Source of the DNA: Berberis thunbergii
Lineage: Eukaryota; Streptophyta; Magnoliopsida; Ranunculales; Berberidaceae
Assembly (NCBI GenBank): GCA_003290165.1
Contig: QNQO01000802.1
Span: 1-64,000, forward strand
Direction of reading: 5' to 3'
DNA length: 64,000 bases
In this document: piece after piece, positions 10,801-22,300 of the stretch
How the letters are laid out: each line of letters begins with the position of its first letter
Position numbering within the stretch: the first letter of the stretch is position 1
The notes under the pieces: model-generated
The model's database searches: none
Told to the model about the DNA's origin: nothing
Seen by the model: the letters and a program-made list of their open reading frames with translations, nothing else
Position numbers and translations under genes: made by a program

Positions 10801-13800
10801 GATGGAGATTTTCAACCCCGCCCATCCCGTCCCAAATTGATTTTTTTAATATTTATTATTAATAATTTTAATATTATTCATGAAAATGATAACACATGGA
10901 TTCTATTCTAATAGGAATTTTTTATTTATTGTTGTCTCATTCATGAAATGAATTATATTCTAGATAAAAAACAAGTTGTGTACCAAATAATATTCATTCA
11001 CAAAAGGCTCAGTTTACTAAATCTTTCTTATAAAAGTTCACATGCTAAAATTGCATAGCAAAACATATTCATATATACAATCATATGTATCTACCCTTTC
11101 ATATAAGTACTAGTAAAGCTAATATAGTTATTTGTATGTGAAAACAAAGAATAACATCGATGTGAAATAAACAAAATGTTTTATTTCCTGCTGGTGCTAT
11201 CCCGATCCCGTTTGGGATGGGACGAGGTCGGGATGAGGTCTATCCCGTCCCAATCCCATGCCGATCTTGAACAGGATGGGATAGGGATGAGGTCCATCCC
11301 GTCTTATCCCGTCCCGTGCCCACCTCTAATCTGCATAATGCAGATGTTATAGCACCTTGTCTAACCCCAAACTATTAAGCTTATGAACCATTCTCCTAAT
11401 ACTCCTAATAGCCACATGGGTAAAAGAAAAGGGAGAAAATGAGTCTAGTTGACAAAGACCTCTAGAATTATGAAAATAAGTTTATAGAGATACTCAGATA
11501 CAGTTATTGATCATGAAAACAAGTTTATAGAGATACAAGTTTAATAGAAAAGGTGTTTCCTGGACATATGATAATTCTGTGTAGTATATGGTGTACTATT
11601 AATCAATGATTGATCAACGATCAATTGATTCTTGCAAGTAGAGCATTATGATTTTTTAATTAACTGTAAGTTGTGATCAACAATATCATGCCGAGTAATC
11701 GACGATTTCTCGCCAAGTTACCAATTAATCGCTTTCCAAAACTCAAAGATTAATCAGACTTTGACAATATGTTATAAATAAAATAGGGAAAACTTAAGGA
11801 TTTTTTTCTCTAGCCTCATCAACACCCTACTTATATGATCATGTCAAGAGTGCTTGGTATGTGAAGTAATCAGAGAGAATGAAAAATTCAAAATAATATC
11901 ATATATAAAGAATGTGATAATGATAATAATAAATGAATAAATAAATTTCGAAGCAAAATTAAAGAAGAGGAAGAGTCGTAGATAAAATCTTAATTTTTTT
12001 ATAGTTTGCCTTAAGTTTTGATATGTGATGGTTACTACTTCAATGCATTAATCTTCAACTATTTGACAAACTTGCAATGAGTTCCTACCTCATTGATCTA
12101 TATCACTAAAAATATATTCTTGGATCATGCCCATTTACATATATGGACTTGTAGTTGTACATTGTTCACAGTTTACCAAACGACTGCCTTCAATATCCTT
12201 GTCTGTTGTTGAGCAAGGGAAAATAAAAGATTTTTGGGATATTAGCTCTAGTATTTGGGACCTTCATCTAAGAAGGAATCTAAATGATTGGGAAATTCCT
12301 CAATTGATCAATCTTCTTGAGCTCACTCACAGTGTAGCTCTTGATTTGGAAACTGATAAGTGGTTATGGAATGGTAAAGATTGATTTTTCTGTTCGGGAA
12401 TGATAAAAGTGGTTGTCCTCCTCTCTGCTTTCATCAAACCTCCTCATTAGAATCAGCAAGGTTCAATCCTACTTCTGGATGAAAGAAGTACCTCCTAGAG
12501 CTACATTTCTTTGTTGGATTGTGTTACATGGTAGAATCCTCACGGTGGACAATATTAACAAAGAGGCATCCTCCTTCCTAATCATTGTGTGCTCTGTGGT
12601 CAAGAGAAGAATCCATTGATCATTTGCTTATTTCATGTTCTCTGGTTAAACAATTATGGGTGCTAGCTCTATAAACTTTCATATTCAAGCCTCTTTCTCT
12701 AATTCTTTTCTGAATTGGATTAAACATTGGCATTCTCTTTTTATTCCCCATCAAACTTAACTCATTGGAGATAGGAACAGTAGAATCTTCAAGAGTAGTT
12801 GCAAAGATCTAGATAAACTATGGATTGATGTAAAGGTTACCTTATGGCTATGGGCTTGTAATAGGAATAGGTTGTTCTTCTTGTATGTTCAATTACGTTT
12901 GTAAGTTCTCTCCTCGTAGTCATCATATTTGTATACTTTTGTAATGGTTAGTGCTGCGCACTGATCCTTTTAATACAATACCTGTTTTTTTCTGACAATA
13001 AAGGAAAAGAAACGTAACCATCTTCCCTGAATTCCTTTTGAGTATTGAAATGTGAGTATTTTTGTCTTTCCTGATTGGTTGTTGGTATAACTAATTGCAG
13101 GTTCCGGGTCTTGTTAATGTTGATTTTGCTGATATCCATGCTATTATGGCAAATGCTGGCTCTTCTCTAATGGGAATTGGAACTGCAACAGGTAATTTCA
13201 TCCCCTATGTTAGCCATTCCTTTCTTTTCTATGCTTTTTTAAGAGGAAAATATCCTTATCATGGAATGGCCAGCACTACTATACTTTTTATCAAGTGATA
13301 TGTGTGCTGTAGTTTACTCTGGTTGGAGATCACCTGTTTGCACTGCTGCTGTTATGATGTACTTTCACCCTATGAATGACTAGAAAGATACCTAACACCC
13401 AGAATTTTTGTTTTATCCGTTTGTTTTCATGCAAGTTTGTTATGTTTGTTGTTTTCACTTTGCAGGTAAAACCAGGGCAAAAGATGCTGCATTAAATGCT
13501 ATTCAGTCGCCATTGCTAGATATTGGTATTGAACGGGCCACTGGAATTGTCTGGAACATTACTGGAGGAACAGATTTAACTTTGTTCGAGGTACCTAGAA
13601 GGCAAACTTTATGAGTCATTTTGTCAGTTTCTCTTGGTTTGCATGTTATGTAGCTATTTAGATGACTGGTCCTGATGTTCCTTGATCTTCAAACACAACA
13701 CATTATGACCTTAATCCTGGAATCACATTTTATTTTGGTTTATGTAACTATTTCGCCTGACAATAGAACCTTATCCTTTTGTTTTGCATCATTCACGGAA

Positions 13801-16596
13801 CTTGAGTCAAATACTGGCATGCACGACGAATGTTAGTGTAAAATGCTTCTGTGGACAATATTTTACCTTGTTCTGAGTCTTCTGACCATTGGATATGATT
13901 TGGCTCCAATTGGTTCTGCTCTGTCATCCAGAGACAGTAGGGTTAAGCCTCCAAGACTTATTTCAAAATAGTATAAGATCGCTGGATGTAAATGTGTTGT
14001 TAAATTGTTTGAACTTTGAATGACTCTCTTAATCATTTTGGAACATAAGTTAGCCTGTGATTTCATAGGATTTGCAGGCAACATGACGTGTCACTATCAT
14101 CAACCTAAACCAGCACACCTTGGCTGCTTCATTCCACTTGTCAAGTGTTCTTTTTTTTCTTTTCTTTTTTGTTTGTTCCCTCAGATACTAGATACTGCTT
14201 CAATCCCGAAGTGAAATGATGCCTGATTATTCCATACAAGTTTTAACATTGTTTGTCTCACCCCTCAAAATCACTGCATTATTTCTATTACTTTTGTTCT
14301 AATAAAGCTCTTTACTTTCTAGAAATTTTAATGGAAAAAGAGAAAAGTAATTGATACCAATACTTTTATAGTGAGTACCTGATTACCCTTGTACAACTTC
14401 TGACATTTTTGTTATACTCCCTAAAACTATTGCAGTACTTTTTTTATTAGCTTCTAGTTTTGACATTGTTGTAATTCTATCTTGTTTTTTTTCTCGTCTG
14501 CTTCTATCTCTTATCTAAGTTATTGGTTCCTCTAAAGCTACTAACTTTCACATCTAAACTTCCATATTGGGCTCTCTCCAGGTAAACGCTGCAGCTGAAG
14601 TGATATATGACCTTGTTGATCCCAGTGCAAACCTAATATTTGGATCAGTGATAGATCCGTCCATCAGTGGGCAAGTAAGTTATGCAAGATTAGAAATTGC
14701 ATGTTTTTGCATTTAATTGTGTTATGCATTTTAACTGTGTTTAGTTGACACTGGAAGACTGGATCTGTGGAATGATCCCATTCCTTACATTCAAATATTA
14801 TGACAAGTTAGTACTACATAAGTAGCAATATTGATCTACAAGTGAAAGAACGTGATTAATAATATATATTTACTGCTGAAAACGTTAATAATATTAACAC
14901 GTATTGGTGTGTCCCTGTACCGTGTTTTTTCAACGTATCCAACATCTCCTATCCGTGTTGGTGTCGTTGTTAAATAGTTTATAGGCCCCGTTTGGTGTAT
15001 TACAAGAGGTTGCAGATTAGCAAAAGAGGATACTTTGGTGTCATACTTATTAGGAAAAGGTTCCATTACCGAATGCATTAACATGGGGGGAAACATTCTT
15101 CAAAGTTTTCAGCTACCTGATCACTCCCAAGTCGAGATTTTTTGCACTCAGTATCTCTTCTTCATCTCCACTTCGTTTGTCTATTCCATCCACAAAACTT
15201 CACATTCTGTGTTTCTTTCATTTTGCTACATACAAACTTAAACTTACCGACAAGGCTGTAATTACTCTTTATAGTATAATGTTACAGTCGCAGTGCATGT
15301 ACTCAACATGGATGGAACTTCTAAATCTGATCAACCACAGGGCAGAGTGGTACCACTACTGATAACACAGAGCAGCAAAATTTTGGAATACTTAAGGCTC
15401 CTCAGTTTGTGTTTTGCTAATATAGTGATACTATTTTATGTGTGTTTTGAACATTTTCGTGTTTTGTGAAATTTTCCAGTCATTGGGACAGATGTGAATA
15501 TGGACTCTGTTTGTACCTCTATTCATAATAGAATCTTTACAACTCAAGATAATTTCAGGAAGAGAAAAACCTTTTGCAGACCGACTTCATCTTCATCGAA
15601 GCTCCCTCACAGCTGCCAAGTTGGGCATTAATTAATGTGTTTTGACTTTGAGGTGATGGAATATAGCTGGAATGTATGAGAAGATTGAGTAGAGTGGAAT
15701 GAGTGTATTTTGGCCATCAAAAGCTATTTACCTGGTGCTGAGTGTTTCTTGAATTTAGGGAGGTGGAGTGGACTGATGTGAGTGAGAAGCATTCCTTGCC
15801 ATCTCCTTTGTTGGAAGAATCTTTTCTTGCAAGGATGACCTCCATGGGATCATTCCTTCAGCTCTTGATTGTAACCCCCATAAAAATTGCAGAGGTGTGG
15901 AGCAGGTTACATAGTCTACTAGTGATACATTTAAACTTTTTTACAGAACATCCACAAAGAAGCTGCCATTGAAGCGCAAACTTTTCTGCTACCTTTATCC
16001 AAACGCATGAAGTTTCACTCATGATGTTCAAATACGTGATACTTTTTCTAGTGTAAATGTTCAGTACTGAATGAAGTAGTTTTAGTTTTTCCAAAGGCAG
16101 ATACAACTCTGAACATCTTTCTAGTGCGTGACTTGGATGAATTTTAGTCTGAAATACTTGTTTTTTCCCCCTTCTAGACAGTCTTTGCAATGGGTGTTAC
16201 TTGGTATAAAGTTTTGTTCGCTTACCCTGCCTGCTTCTTCTCTCTTTCTTTTTGTAATTTCGTCTTTGTAATTGACTGCCGACAAATGGTTATTCTTTTC
16301 CATTTCCTTTTCTCTCAGGTTAGCATAACTCTGATTGCTACGGGATTCAAACGCCAAGAAGAAACTCTCCAGGTAATCCCTTTCTCCCTCTTCTACATTC
16401 TGATTGGTAGCATTAAAATCATCCTTAGAAACTCTTAATTTGGGATCTTTATGAAATGCAGGCAAGTCAAATAACAGCACCTGGAGATCAACTTGGAGTC
16501 AGCAGGCGCCCTTATTCTTCTTTCACTGAGGTGGGATCAGTGGAGATACCCGAGTTCTTAAAGAAGAGAGGGCGCTCACGCTTTCCTAGAGCTTGA
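7811..16596 (+). CDS. FTSZ2: Plastid division protein FtsZ2
   Basis: A tubulin-like GTPase that assembles the stromal Z-ring for chloroplast division together with FtsZ1. Coding exons are 7811-8467, 9061-9360, 13101-13191, 13466-13590, 14582-14674, 16319-16372 and 16462-16596. All junctions are GT-AG and in phase, giving 484 aa, close to the usual length of about 480. Residues 1 to about 75 are Ser/Arg-rich, as a transit peptide, with the family motif ALTVLGGR at 19-26. Next come [17 protein letters not shown] (from 129), the GTPase signature GGGTGTG at 223-229, the T7-like loop region and, at the end, [18 protein letters not shown], the FtsZ2-specific tail that binds ARC6. The TTG at 7784 upstream of the ATG is not the start. 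Intron 2 (3.7 kb) and intron 5 (1.6 kb) contain repeats; intron 1 (8468-9060) shows nothing notable. Confidence 0.95.
10686..11328. mobile_element. hAT non-autonomous element, TAGGGGTGGGCA ends (FtsZ2 intron 2)
   Basis: The left end TAGGGGTGGGCATCCCATC and right end GTGCCCACCTCTA are inverted. GC-rich subterminal CCCGTCCC/GGGATGGG words repeat on both sides of an AT-rich core. The flanks are ATCTGCGT (10678-10685) and ATCTGCAT (11329-11336), an 8-bp hAT target duplication with one change. No transposase is present. Confidence 0.8.
12127..13000 (+). mobile_element. LINE 3' fragment with zf-RVT domain (FtsZ2 intron 2)
   Basis: Broken frames read [20 protein letters not shown] and [20 protein letters not shown], then [20 protein letters not shown] and ILTVDNINK, then a frame with CVLCGQEEESIDHL. 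This is the reverse-transcriptase zinc-binding domain found downstream of RT in plant LINEs. At least two frameshifts and stops break it. The tail near 12960-13000 has the AATACAATACCTGTTTTTTTCTGACAATAAA character of a LINE end. It lies in the same sense as the host gene. Confidence 0.7.
14675..16318 (+). other. FtsZ2 intron 5
   Basis: This 1.64-kb intron holds copy 2 of the dispersed repeat at 14809-14965 and a GGCCCCGTTTGGTGTATTAC start at 14985 that looks like the end of a MITE, whose partner end I could not place. No coding exon is recognised. Confidence 0.5.
14809..14965. repeat. Dispersed repeat, copy 2 (partner at 1487-1700)
   Basis: Shares the AGTACTACAT-AGTAGCAATATTG, CTACAAGTGAA, TACTGCTGAAAA and GTGTTTTTT words of copy 1 in the same order and orientation. 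Confidence 0.5.
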
Positions 16597-17676
16597 TGTG
16601 TTTAATTTTTTTTTTCATTTTGTAACATATCGTCTTCCTTTTACACTTCTCTCAACTTAGAAATCCCTTATCAGGGATTCGACAACTGACTCAGAGTTGA
16701 GATTATAATATATGTCTCCAAACAAATCTTTTTATCTTATCAATTTTCTAATAAAAGGTGGTTCTTGATGGTGGTTTTTGTACAATGACCAGTCCTAATC
16801 ATTTTGGTCATGACTCGTGTCATTGCATATATTGAAGAGCTTTTTTTTTATTAATTCCTTATCGGTTTTAAACGAAGAGGAAGAATTATTAATTAGCAAA
16901 TGACATAACCTTCAGTTTATTCGTCTTTGGGTATGTACTCTTGAGTTGTGTGCAAGCAAGGAAAACATTTGCTATTGGAAAATGCTTTCTACTGTCTGTG
17001 CAGAAACATAAGAATGCATTGGCTGCTTTCCAAATAACAGGACTTTCCCAACACACACCATTACAGAATGCCATATCTATCATAAGACACTGAAGAGATG
17101 ATGGTGCAAGCTATGTTGCATTGTTAAACAGAGTGCTTGAACGCAATACTTGATTGTGCCTGAACAATGCCATCAACTGAATTAAAGTCATAAATAATGA
17201 AATTGTATTTCTTAGATGAACATACATTATTCTTTAATTCAACAAAAACTAACAAAATTTTATTGCTTTGATGAATATACAGTATTCTTTAACTTAATAA
17301 AGAAGATATAAATGAATCACACGAATGCACAGCATATTTTCTTGAAACACGCTTCTGGACCTGTAGGTCCCATATTGTTTACAGCCTTGATTCCCTTCTG
17401 GATGAGTGTGTTCTTATTCCAACTTTGACATTAATCGTCTCAAACTGTGCCAGCGCTTCGAATCATTCTACATGGACATTCTCTTAAGCGTCCAATGAAG
17501 CCGCTAACAGATGATCCTGTGTTGCTATATTCTTTGGTGCCAAATGGCCCTGAGCAAGCACTGAAATTGTTGTGTTTGGAGAGAAATACCCATTCTTGCT
17601 CTTTTTAGTGGCCGGGTTGCAGAAAAGTAAGCCAACTTATCAGATAATTCATCCCAAGATGCAAATGTTCAAGGAA
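16597..17676. other. Spacer between FtsZ2 and the PPR gene
   Basis: Two 3' ends meet here: FtsZ2 reads rightwards and the PPR gene leftwards. The spacer holds the 3' UTRs, with AATAAAA at 16750-16756 as a possible FtsZ2 poly(A) signal. No other gene was recognised. Confidence 0.6.
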
Positions 17677-19767
17677 CTACCAGTAATCTCCACATGAACA
17701 TGACCCATCCATGAAATGATGGAATCTATTGCTGTCCCTGACAATTATCTTTCTCTCAGCAACCTTAGAAATTAACTTAATGGCAGAGTGACAGTCCAAA
17801 CACACCCTTAAATTTTTCTTCACAATGATAGGCTTTCCAACTGGCATATTCATCAACGCATACGCAATAGCAATCTTCTCACTGTGATGATAGAGAAGTC
17901 TCTCCTTCACACTCTCTTCCACCTCCAATGGAACGGTTTCTGTTTGAGGAACATACCCAACTTTCCTTATCTGATCTAAAAGAGTTTCCAGTTTTTCATA
18001 GATTTCTTTCATTTGAGGATGACACCAGTCCTCAGCTCCAAAAATATGAGTTTTGTTACCAATGTCAACCCAACTATACCCAGGCAATTTCGTCATCTTA
18101 CCATCCCTCATCGTCTTTCTAATACTCCTCACCCCCTCCCATTGCCCTGTGGAAGCATAGATGCTTGATAGCAAAACATGGGTCCCACTATTCTCAGGCT
18201 CGAGCTGCAACAGTTTCTCTGCAGCAAGCTCAGCCCTCTCCTTGTCTCCATGAGTTTTGCAAGCACCAAGAAAAGAACACCAACCGAAAGCATTTGGCTC
18301 AAATGGCATTTTTTCTATGAACTCATGAGCTTCTTTCAGCCTTCCAGCTCGGCCTAGCAAATCTATAACACAAGAGTAATGTTCTTGTTTAGGCTCCACT
18401 CTGTAAACGGTAGCCATAGAATTAAAGTAGTTTAGTCCTTCCTCTACCAATCCATTGTGGCTACAACCAATCAAAAGATTTACAAAGGTGATATCATTCA
18501 GCTTCACTCCTGCATGAACCATCCGATTGAAAATCCTAATAGCTTCTTTTCCAGAACCATGCTGAGCATATACACCCACCAAAGAATTCCATGCAATTTC
18601 GGTAGGACTAACGATATCATCAAATACATTGACTGAATCATCAAGTAAACCACACTTCCCGTACATGTCAACAAGGATAGAAGAAACAAAATCGTCTTTA
18701 TCAAAACACATTTTTATCGCTTGAGCATGAAGTTGAGCCCCCTGTTCAAGTGAGGCTTTGTTTGCACATGCTTTGATCAGACTAGAAAAAGTAAACTCAT
18801 TAGGTTCAACCCCTTGTCTCCTCAACTCGAGAAAAATATTCAAAGCCTGATCAATTTCATCTTTCTCAACATACCCATCAATCAAAGAAGTATACGAAAT
18901 CACATTCATGCATTCTGAGCTAATTCCAAACACGCATGAAGCACTCTCCATATCTCCAACTTTCGAATACATATCAGTTAATACATTACCCACGTAAACT
19001 TCGGATTCGAACCCCAATTTCACAACATATGAATGCACACACTTCCCCAGTGATGAACCCTTCACGGCCGCACAAGCTCCCAATGTACTACACAACACGT
19101 GCTGATCAACATTTGTTCCTTCACCAACCATACTCTTAAAAGCTAACAAAGCTTCCTCAAAATCCCCATTCTTACTATACCCATCAATCATAGCAGTCCA
19201 CGAAACCTCATCCTTATACGGCATTTCATCAAACACTCTACAAGCATCAAGCAAGAACCCACACTTGGAATACATGTCCGCCAAATTACTACCCACAAAC
19301 AACTCACAATTCAAACCCCACTTCAAACTACAAGAATGTAACTGTTTCCCAATACTAACCAACCCCAGAGACGCCGAAGCTTGAATAACACTCGAAAACG
19401 CAAACTGGGTCGGCTTCTCACCGGACACTCTCATAAGAGAGAAGGTTCTAATAGCTTCTGTAAACAGCCCATTTTGTGAAAATCCAGAGATCATATTGGT
19501 CCAAGAGAAGACGTTTCTCTGAGGCATTTTGTCGAACAGGTTGACTGCGTGTTGGATGTCTCCGCATTTTGCATACATGTTGAGGAGATGATTGGTGATG
19601 AAGGTACATGGTTGGTAGCCGGCGCAGAGTAGACGGGTGTGGAGTTGTTTGCCTCTGGTGAGCTGGTTGTGTTTGGCGTAGTGTTGGATAACGTGCGCCA
19701 AGGCCGTACGGTCCTTGAGCATGTCAGTCAGGAAGAACCAACGTTCGAAATTACCAGACGAGTGCAT
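17677..19767 (-). CDS. DYW-class pentatricopeptide repeat protein, 696 aa
   Basis: Plant PLS-DYW proteins bind organellar RNA through P, L and S repeats, and their DYW domain deaminates C to U. Which transcript this one edits cannot be read from sequence. About a dozen repeats run from residue 20 to 530, with repeated cores such as NHLLNMYAKCGDIQHAVNLF, SNLADMYSKCGFLLDACRVF and YSCVIDLLGRAGRLKEAHEF. An E region with PGYSWVDIGNKTHIF follows, then a complete DYW domain: the HSE zinc/catalytic motif (H628, E630), CLDCH (C656, C659), HHF at 683-685 and C-terminal CSCGDYW. The gene is intronless, as is usual. No clear targeting peptide is seen, although the N-terminus is short. The frame is intact. 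Confidence 0.93.
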   Translation of the reverse strand: MHSSGNFERWFFLTDMLKDRTALAHVIQHYAKHNQLTRGKQLHTRLLCAGYQPCTFITNHLLNMYAKCGDIQHAVNLFDKMPQRNVFSWTNMISGFSQNGLFTEAIRTFSLMRVSGEKPTQFAFSSVIQASASLGLVSIGKQLHSCSLKWGLNCELFVGSNLADMYSKCGFLLDACRVFDEMPYKDEVSWTAMIDGYSKNGDFEEALLAFKSMVGEGTNVDQHVLCSTLGACAAVKGSSLGKCVHSYVVKLGFESEVYVGNVLTDMYSKVGDMESASCVFGISSECMNVISYTSLIDGYVEKDEIDQALNIFLELRRQGVEPNEFTFSSLIKACANKASLEQGAQLHAQAIKMCFDKDDFVSSILVDMYGKCGLLDDSVNVFDDIVSPTEIAWNSLVGVYAQHGSGKEAIRIFNRMVHAGVKLNDITFVNLLIGCSHNGLVEEGLNYFNSMATVYRVEPKQEHYSCVIDLLGRAGRLKEAHEFIEKMPFEPNAFGWCSFLGACKTHGDKERAELAAEKLLQLEPENSGTHVLLSSIYASTGQWEGVRSIRKTMRDGKMTKLPGYSWVDIGNKTHIFGAEDWCHPQMKEIYEKLETLLDQIRKVGYVPQTETVPLEVEESVKERLLYHHSEKIAIAYALMNMPVGKPIIVKKNLRVCLDCHSAIKLISKVAERKIIVRDSNRFHHFMDGSCSCGDYW

Positions 19768-19983
19768 GATGAGTTTGGGCAGTAAGAATGGTTCTAAGCA
19801 TCTCCAATGGATTGGGTGAGCTCAAAAATCCATCATTGAGCTTCTTCATTTGTGAGGATCGACTCGGGCTTTTTGAGCAGTGGTTGCTTCTTAATCCTCG
19901 GTATTAGAGTCAAAATCCACGTTCAAGGTTCGATTCGTGATATTAGCGGTTTAAAGTAGTTTTGATAAAGCAACCTGACGAGA

Positions 19984-20137
19984 ATGTCTGACTTTGGAAA
20001 CGACCTAGAGTTTTGATTAAAATAATTTAGGAAGTCTATGGAAACAGCCGGCTGACGATGATGTCAATTTTGAAAGTGTGATGAAATGTTGGGATCCTAA
20101 TTAAGTAATTAACCTTCCACTTCTTGACATAATTTAG
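19984..20137. repeat. 131-bp tandem repeat, left part (interrupted by the MULE)
   Basis: A unit starting ATGTCAATTTTGAAAGTGTG at 20061 runs into CTTGACATAATTTAG at 20137 and resumes at 30531 after the MULE, giving a 131-bp unit. A more diverged partial unit lies at 19984-20060. See 30531-30790. Confidence 0.75.
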
Positions 20138-20629
20138 CAATAATTCTAGCTGGCCTGGGAGGTGCGCCTGGGTGGCTGCCTGGACACTCCCTGGCACGCG
20201 TTTGGGAGCCTCCCAGGCACGTGCATGCTTCTGGCGGGATTTCTGCAGAGCCAAAATTTTGGGGAAAAAATTCGCTCCTTCGCTCCTTCTTCAATGGTCT
20301 TTCAAAACAAAATTTCAAACCGAAAATTTGAGGAAAATTTGGGCGAATCGAAACTCAAGAAAAACAAATAGAGGAAGAATCGAAACTCGAGTGAAACCGA
20401 AAATTTGGGCGAATCGAAACTCGAGAGAGTAGAAGAAGAAGAAGAAGAACAAATAGAAGAACTTGTTGAAGCAACTGGAATCAGCGACCCAAACGGAGGA
20501 AACCCGCGAAAGGTAAGTCCCAAACTTGAAATGTCTTGATTTCTTCTTGATTTCTTCTAGATCTAGGGTTTGTAGATCTAGGGTTCCTGACGGTTTTTTT
20601 TTGTATGTGAGTTATATGACCAGTAGTTT
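20138..20629 (+). repeat. MULE left TIR (492 bp) with leader exon and splice donor
   Basis: The inverse complement of 29834-30520, apart from small indels. The outer part is GC-rich (GCCTGGGAGGTGCGCCTGGG) and the inner part has GAA repeats and GTTGAAGCAACTGGAATC. It ends in a donor, CCGCGAAAG|GTAAGTCC, near 20513, which can splice to the acceptor TTTCAG|GA at 22298|22299, two bases before the transposase ATG. The TIR therefore probably holds the promoter and first exon of the transposase gene. Confidence 0.8.
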
Positions 20630-21133
20630 GTCTTGGTTTCTTCTTGAATTATCTTTTCTTTTTTCTTGAGTTTATGTTTAGAACTTGTTATGAAATGGCC
20701 AAATTTATAGTTTGAATTCACTTTTTTCAGTAAACACTATCACATTACTTTCTGGAACTAAATTAATTAAAGCATTTAATTATTTTGAAAACATAGGATG
20801 GTTGTGATTTGGTCAGTTTGGTTTTGCTTGATTTGGTGGTATTCAAGTCTGATTGATTTGCTTTTGGTTGGCCTGAGAAGATAATAAGTTTGCTTATGAT
20901 TACTTATTTTGTCCATTTTGATTATGAAATAGTAAAAATTAGCAGTTTAGATCAGTTATCAAGTTTGGCTCAAAAGTCAAAACGGGAACAAATGTTGGGG
21001 AAGAAAAATGTTGGGAACAAATGTTGGGGTTTGAAGAAAAAATTTGTTGGGGAAGCTTGAAAAAATTGAGTACTTGAAGTTGAAGATGAATTTATGATTT
21101 TCCAGGGAATACATGCTTTGCTCCCTCCTTAGT

Positions 21134-21330
21134 TGAGGGTCTTAAAGCTGGTTTGTTGGCTAAGGGATTCACTCAGACTTGTGGAGTAGACTAGATGGAA
21201 ATTTTCTCTCATGTAGCATGGATGGATTTTGTTTTGGGATTGTTATCAATTGTTGTTAGTTGTGATTGGCCACTTTATCAGTTGGACATTAAAAATGTTT
21301 TCTTACCTGGAGTGTTACTAAAGGAGGGGG
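21134..21330 (+). pseudogene. Ty1/copia reverse transcriptase fragment inside the MULE
   Basis: Reads LKAGLLAKGFTQTCGVD, stop, MEIFSHVAW and CDWPLYQLDIKNVFLPG. This matches the copia RT block that normally reads KARLVAKGFTQ...DWPLYQLDVKNAFL. Only about 65 codons remain, with an internal stop, and no LTRs are nearby. It sits in the putative leader intron of the transposase gene. An adjacent duplicated GACCTGGGTATGTTGTGTAC at 21344-21380 is a local tandem repeat. The remaining 20630-22298 shows no other recognisable coding sequence. Confidence 0.75.
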
Positions 21331-22300
21331 ATTTGGATTAGACCTGGGTATGTTGTGTACAAGACCTGGGTATGTTGTGTACAGGACAAAGTATATGGTG
21401 TCAAAACTGAAAAACCAACACAATCTGTGTATTGAAGAATCACCCTACATGACATAGTCTATGGATTGAAGAATCACCCTGTCCCTGCACTTAGTTTGAT
21501 AATTCATTTCAGTTGTGATCCAATTGTTTATACTCTTTCCTAGCCAAGTTTGTGTTTTTACTATGCTTACCACCTCTACACCTAATGAAGGAGGAGAATG
21601 AAACACAATGCATTAACATGCTTCTATAAGCATGTGAGTTAGAAGCCACGTGATTTTCTTTCTGGTGTTCTTAGACGAGTTTTTTTTAATCATACTTGTT
21701 TCATCTCTTTTTCAAATTGAACAATTGAGATGAGTCCTTGCTTCAACCATATCACTTATCTTTTCAATAGGTTCTATATCCTGAAACAATGCGTCATTCT
21801 GTAACTTTTCTGTGCATTAAGAAACTATTATGAATATCCATAATCCAAAACTTGGGCATCTAGCTTACAAGTTGTTTTACTTGATGCTTTTTGGATTTTA
21901 CTTCACTTAGTTATCTCTTTGGTATATTCATTGTCATTCCTAGAATGTTTCAGCACAATGTCTGGCCCATGGAGCCATTTGTTGGGTCTTGTTAGATATA
22001 CTTGTGATAAAACTTGTCTCAATTTCATATACACAAGGCATGCAACAGTAAGTTTAAAAACAGAATGACCAAACAGTATTTGCTGCATTAAGATATTGAT
22101 GTAATTGTTGGTGTATTTTCATGTGATTTTAGATAATATGGTAAATGGAATTGAATTGTGTGAATGTTATAAGGTTTGGCTTGCTATGCATCTTGCTTGA
22201 TATGTTCATTTTCCATAATGAGTGTTGTTGTTACTTGAAAAGAGCATTCTGTCGAAATAGAACTACATGAAATTTTTTTTTTTTCAAAAACCTTTCAGGA

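Noticed and set aside
14985..15970. A MITE starting GGCCCCGTTTGGT in FtsZ2 intron 5
   Set aside because: The start looks typical, but no inverted partner end or target duplication could be found, so no element is called.
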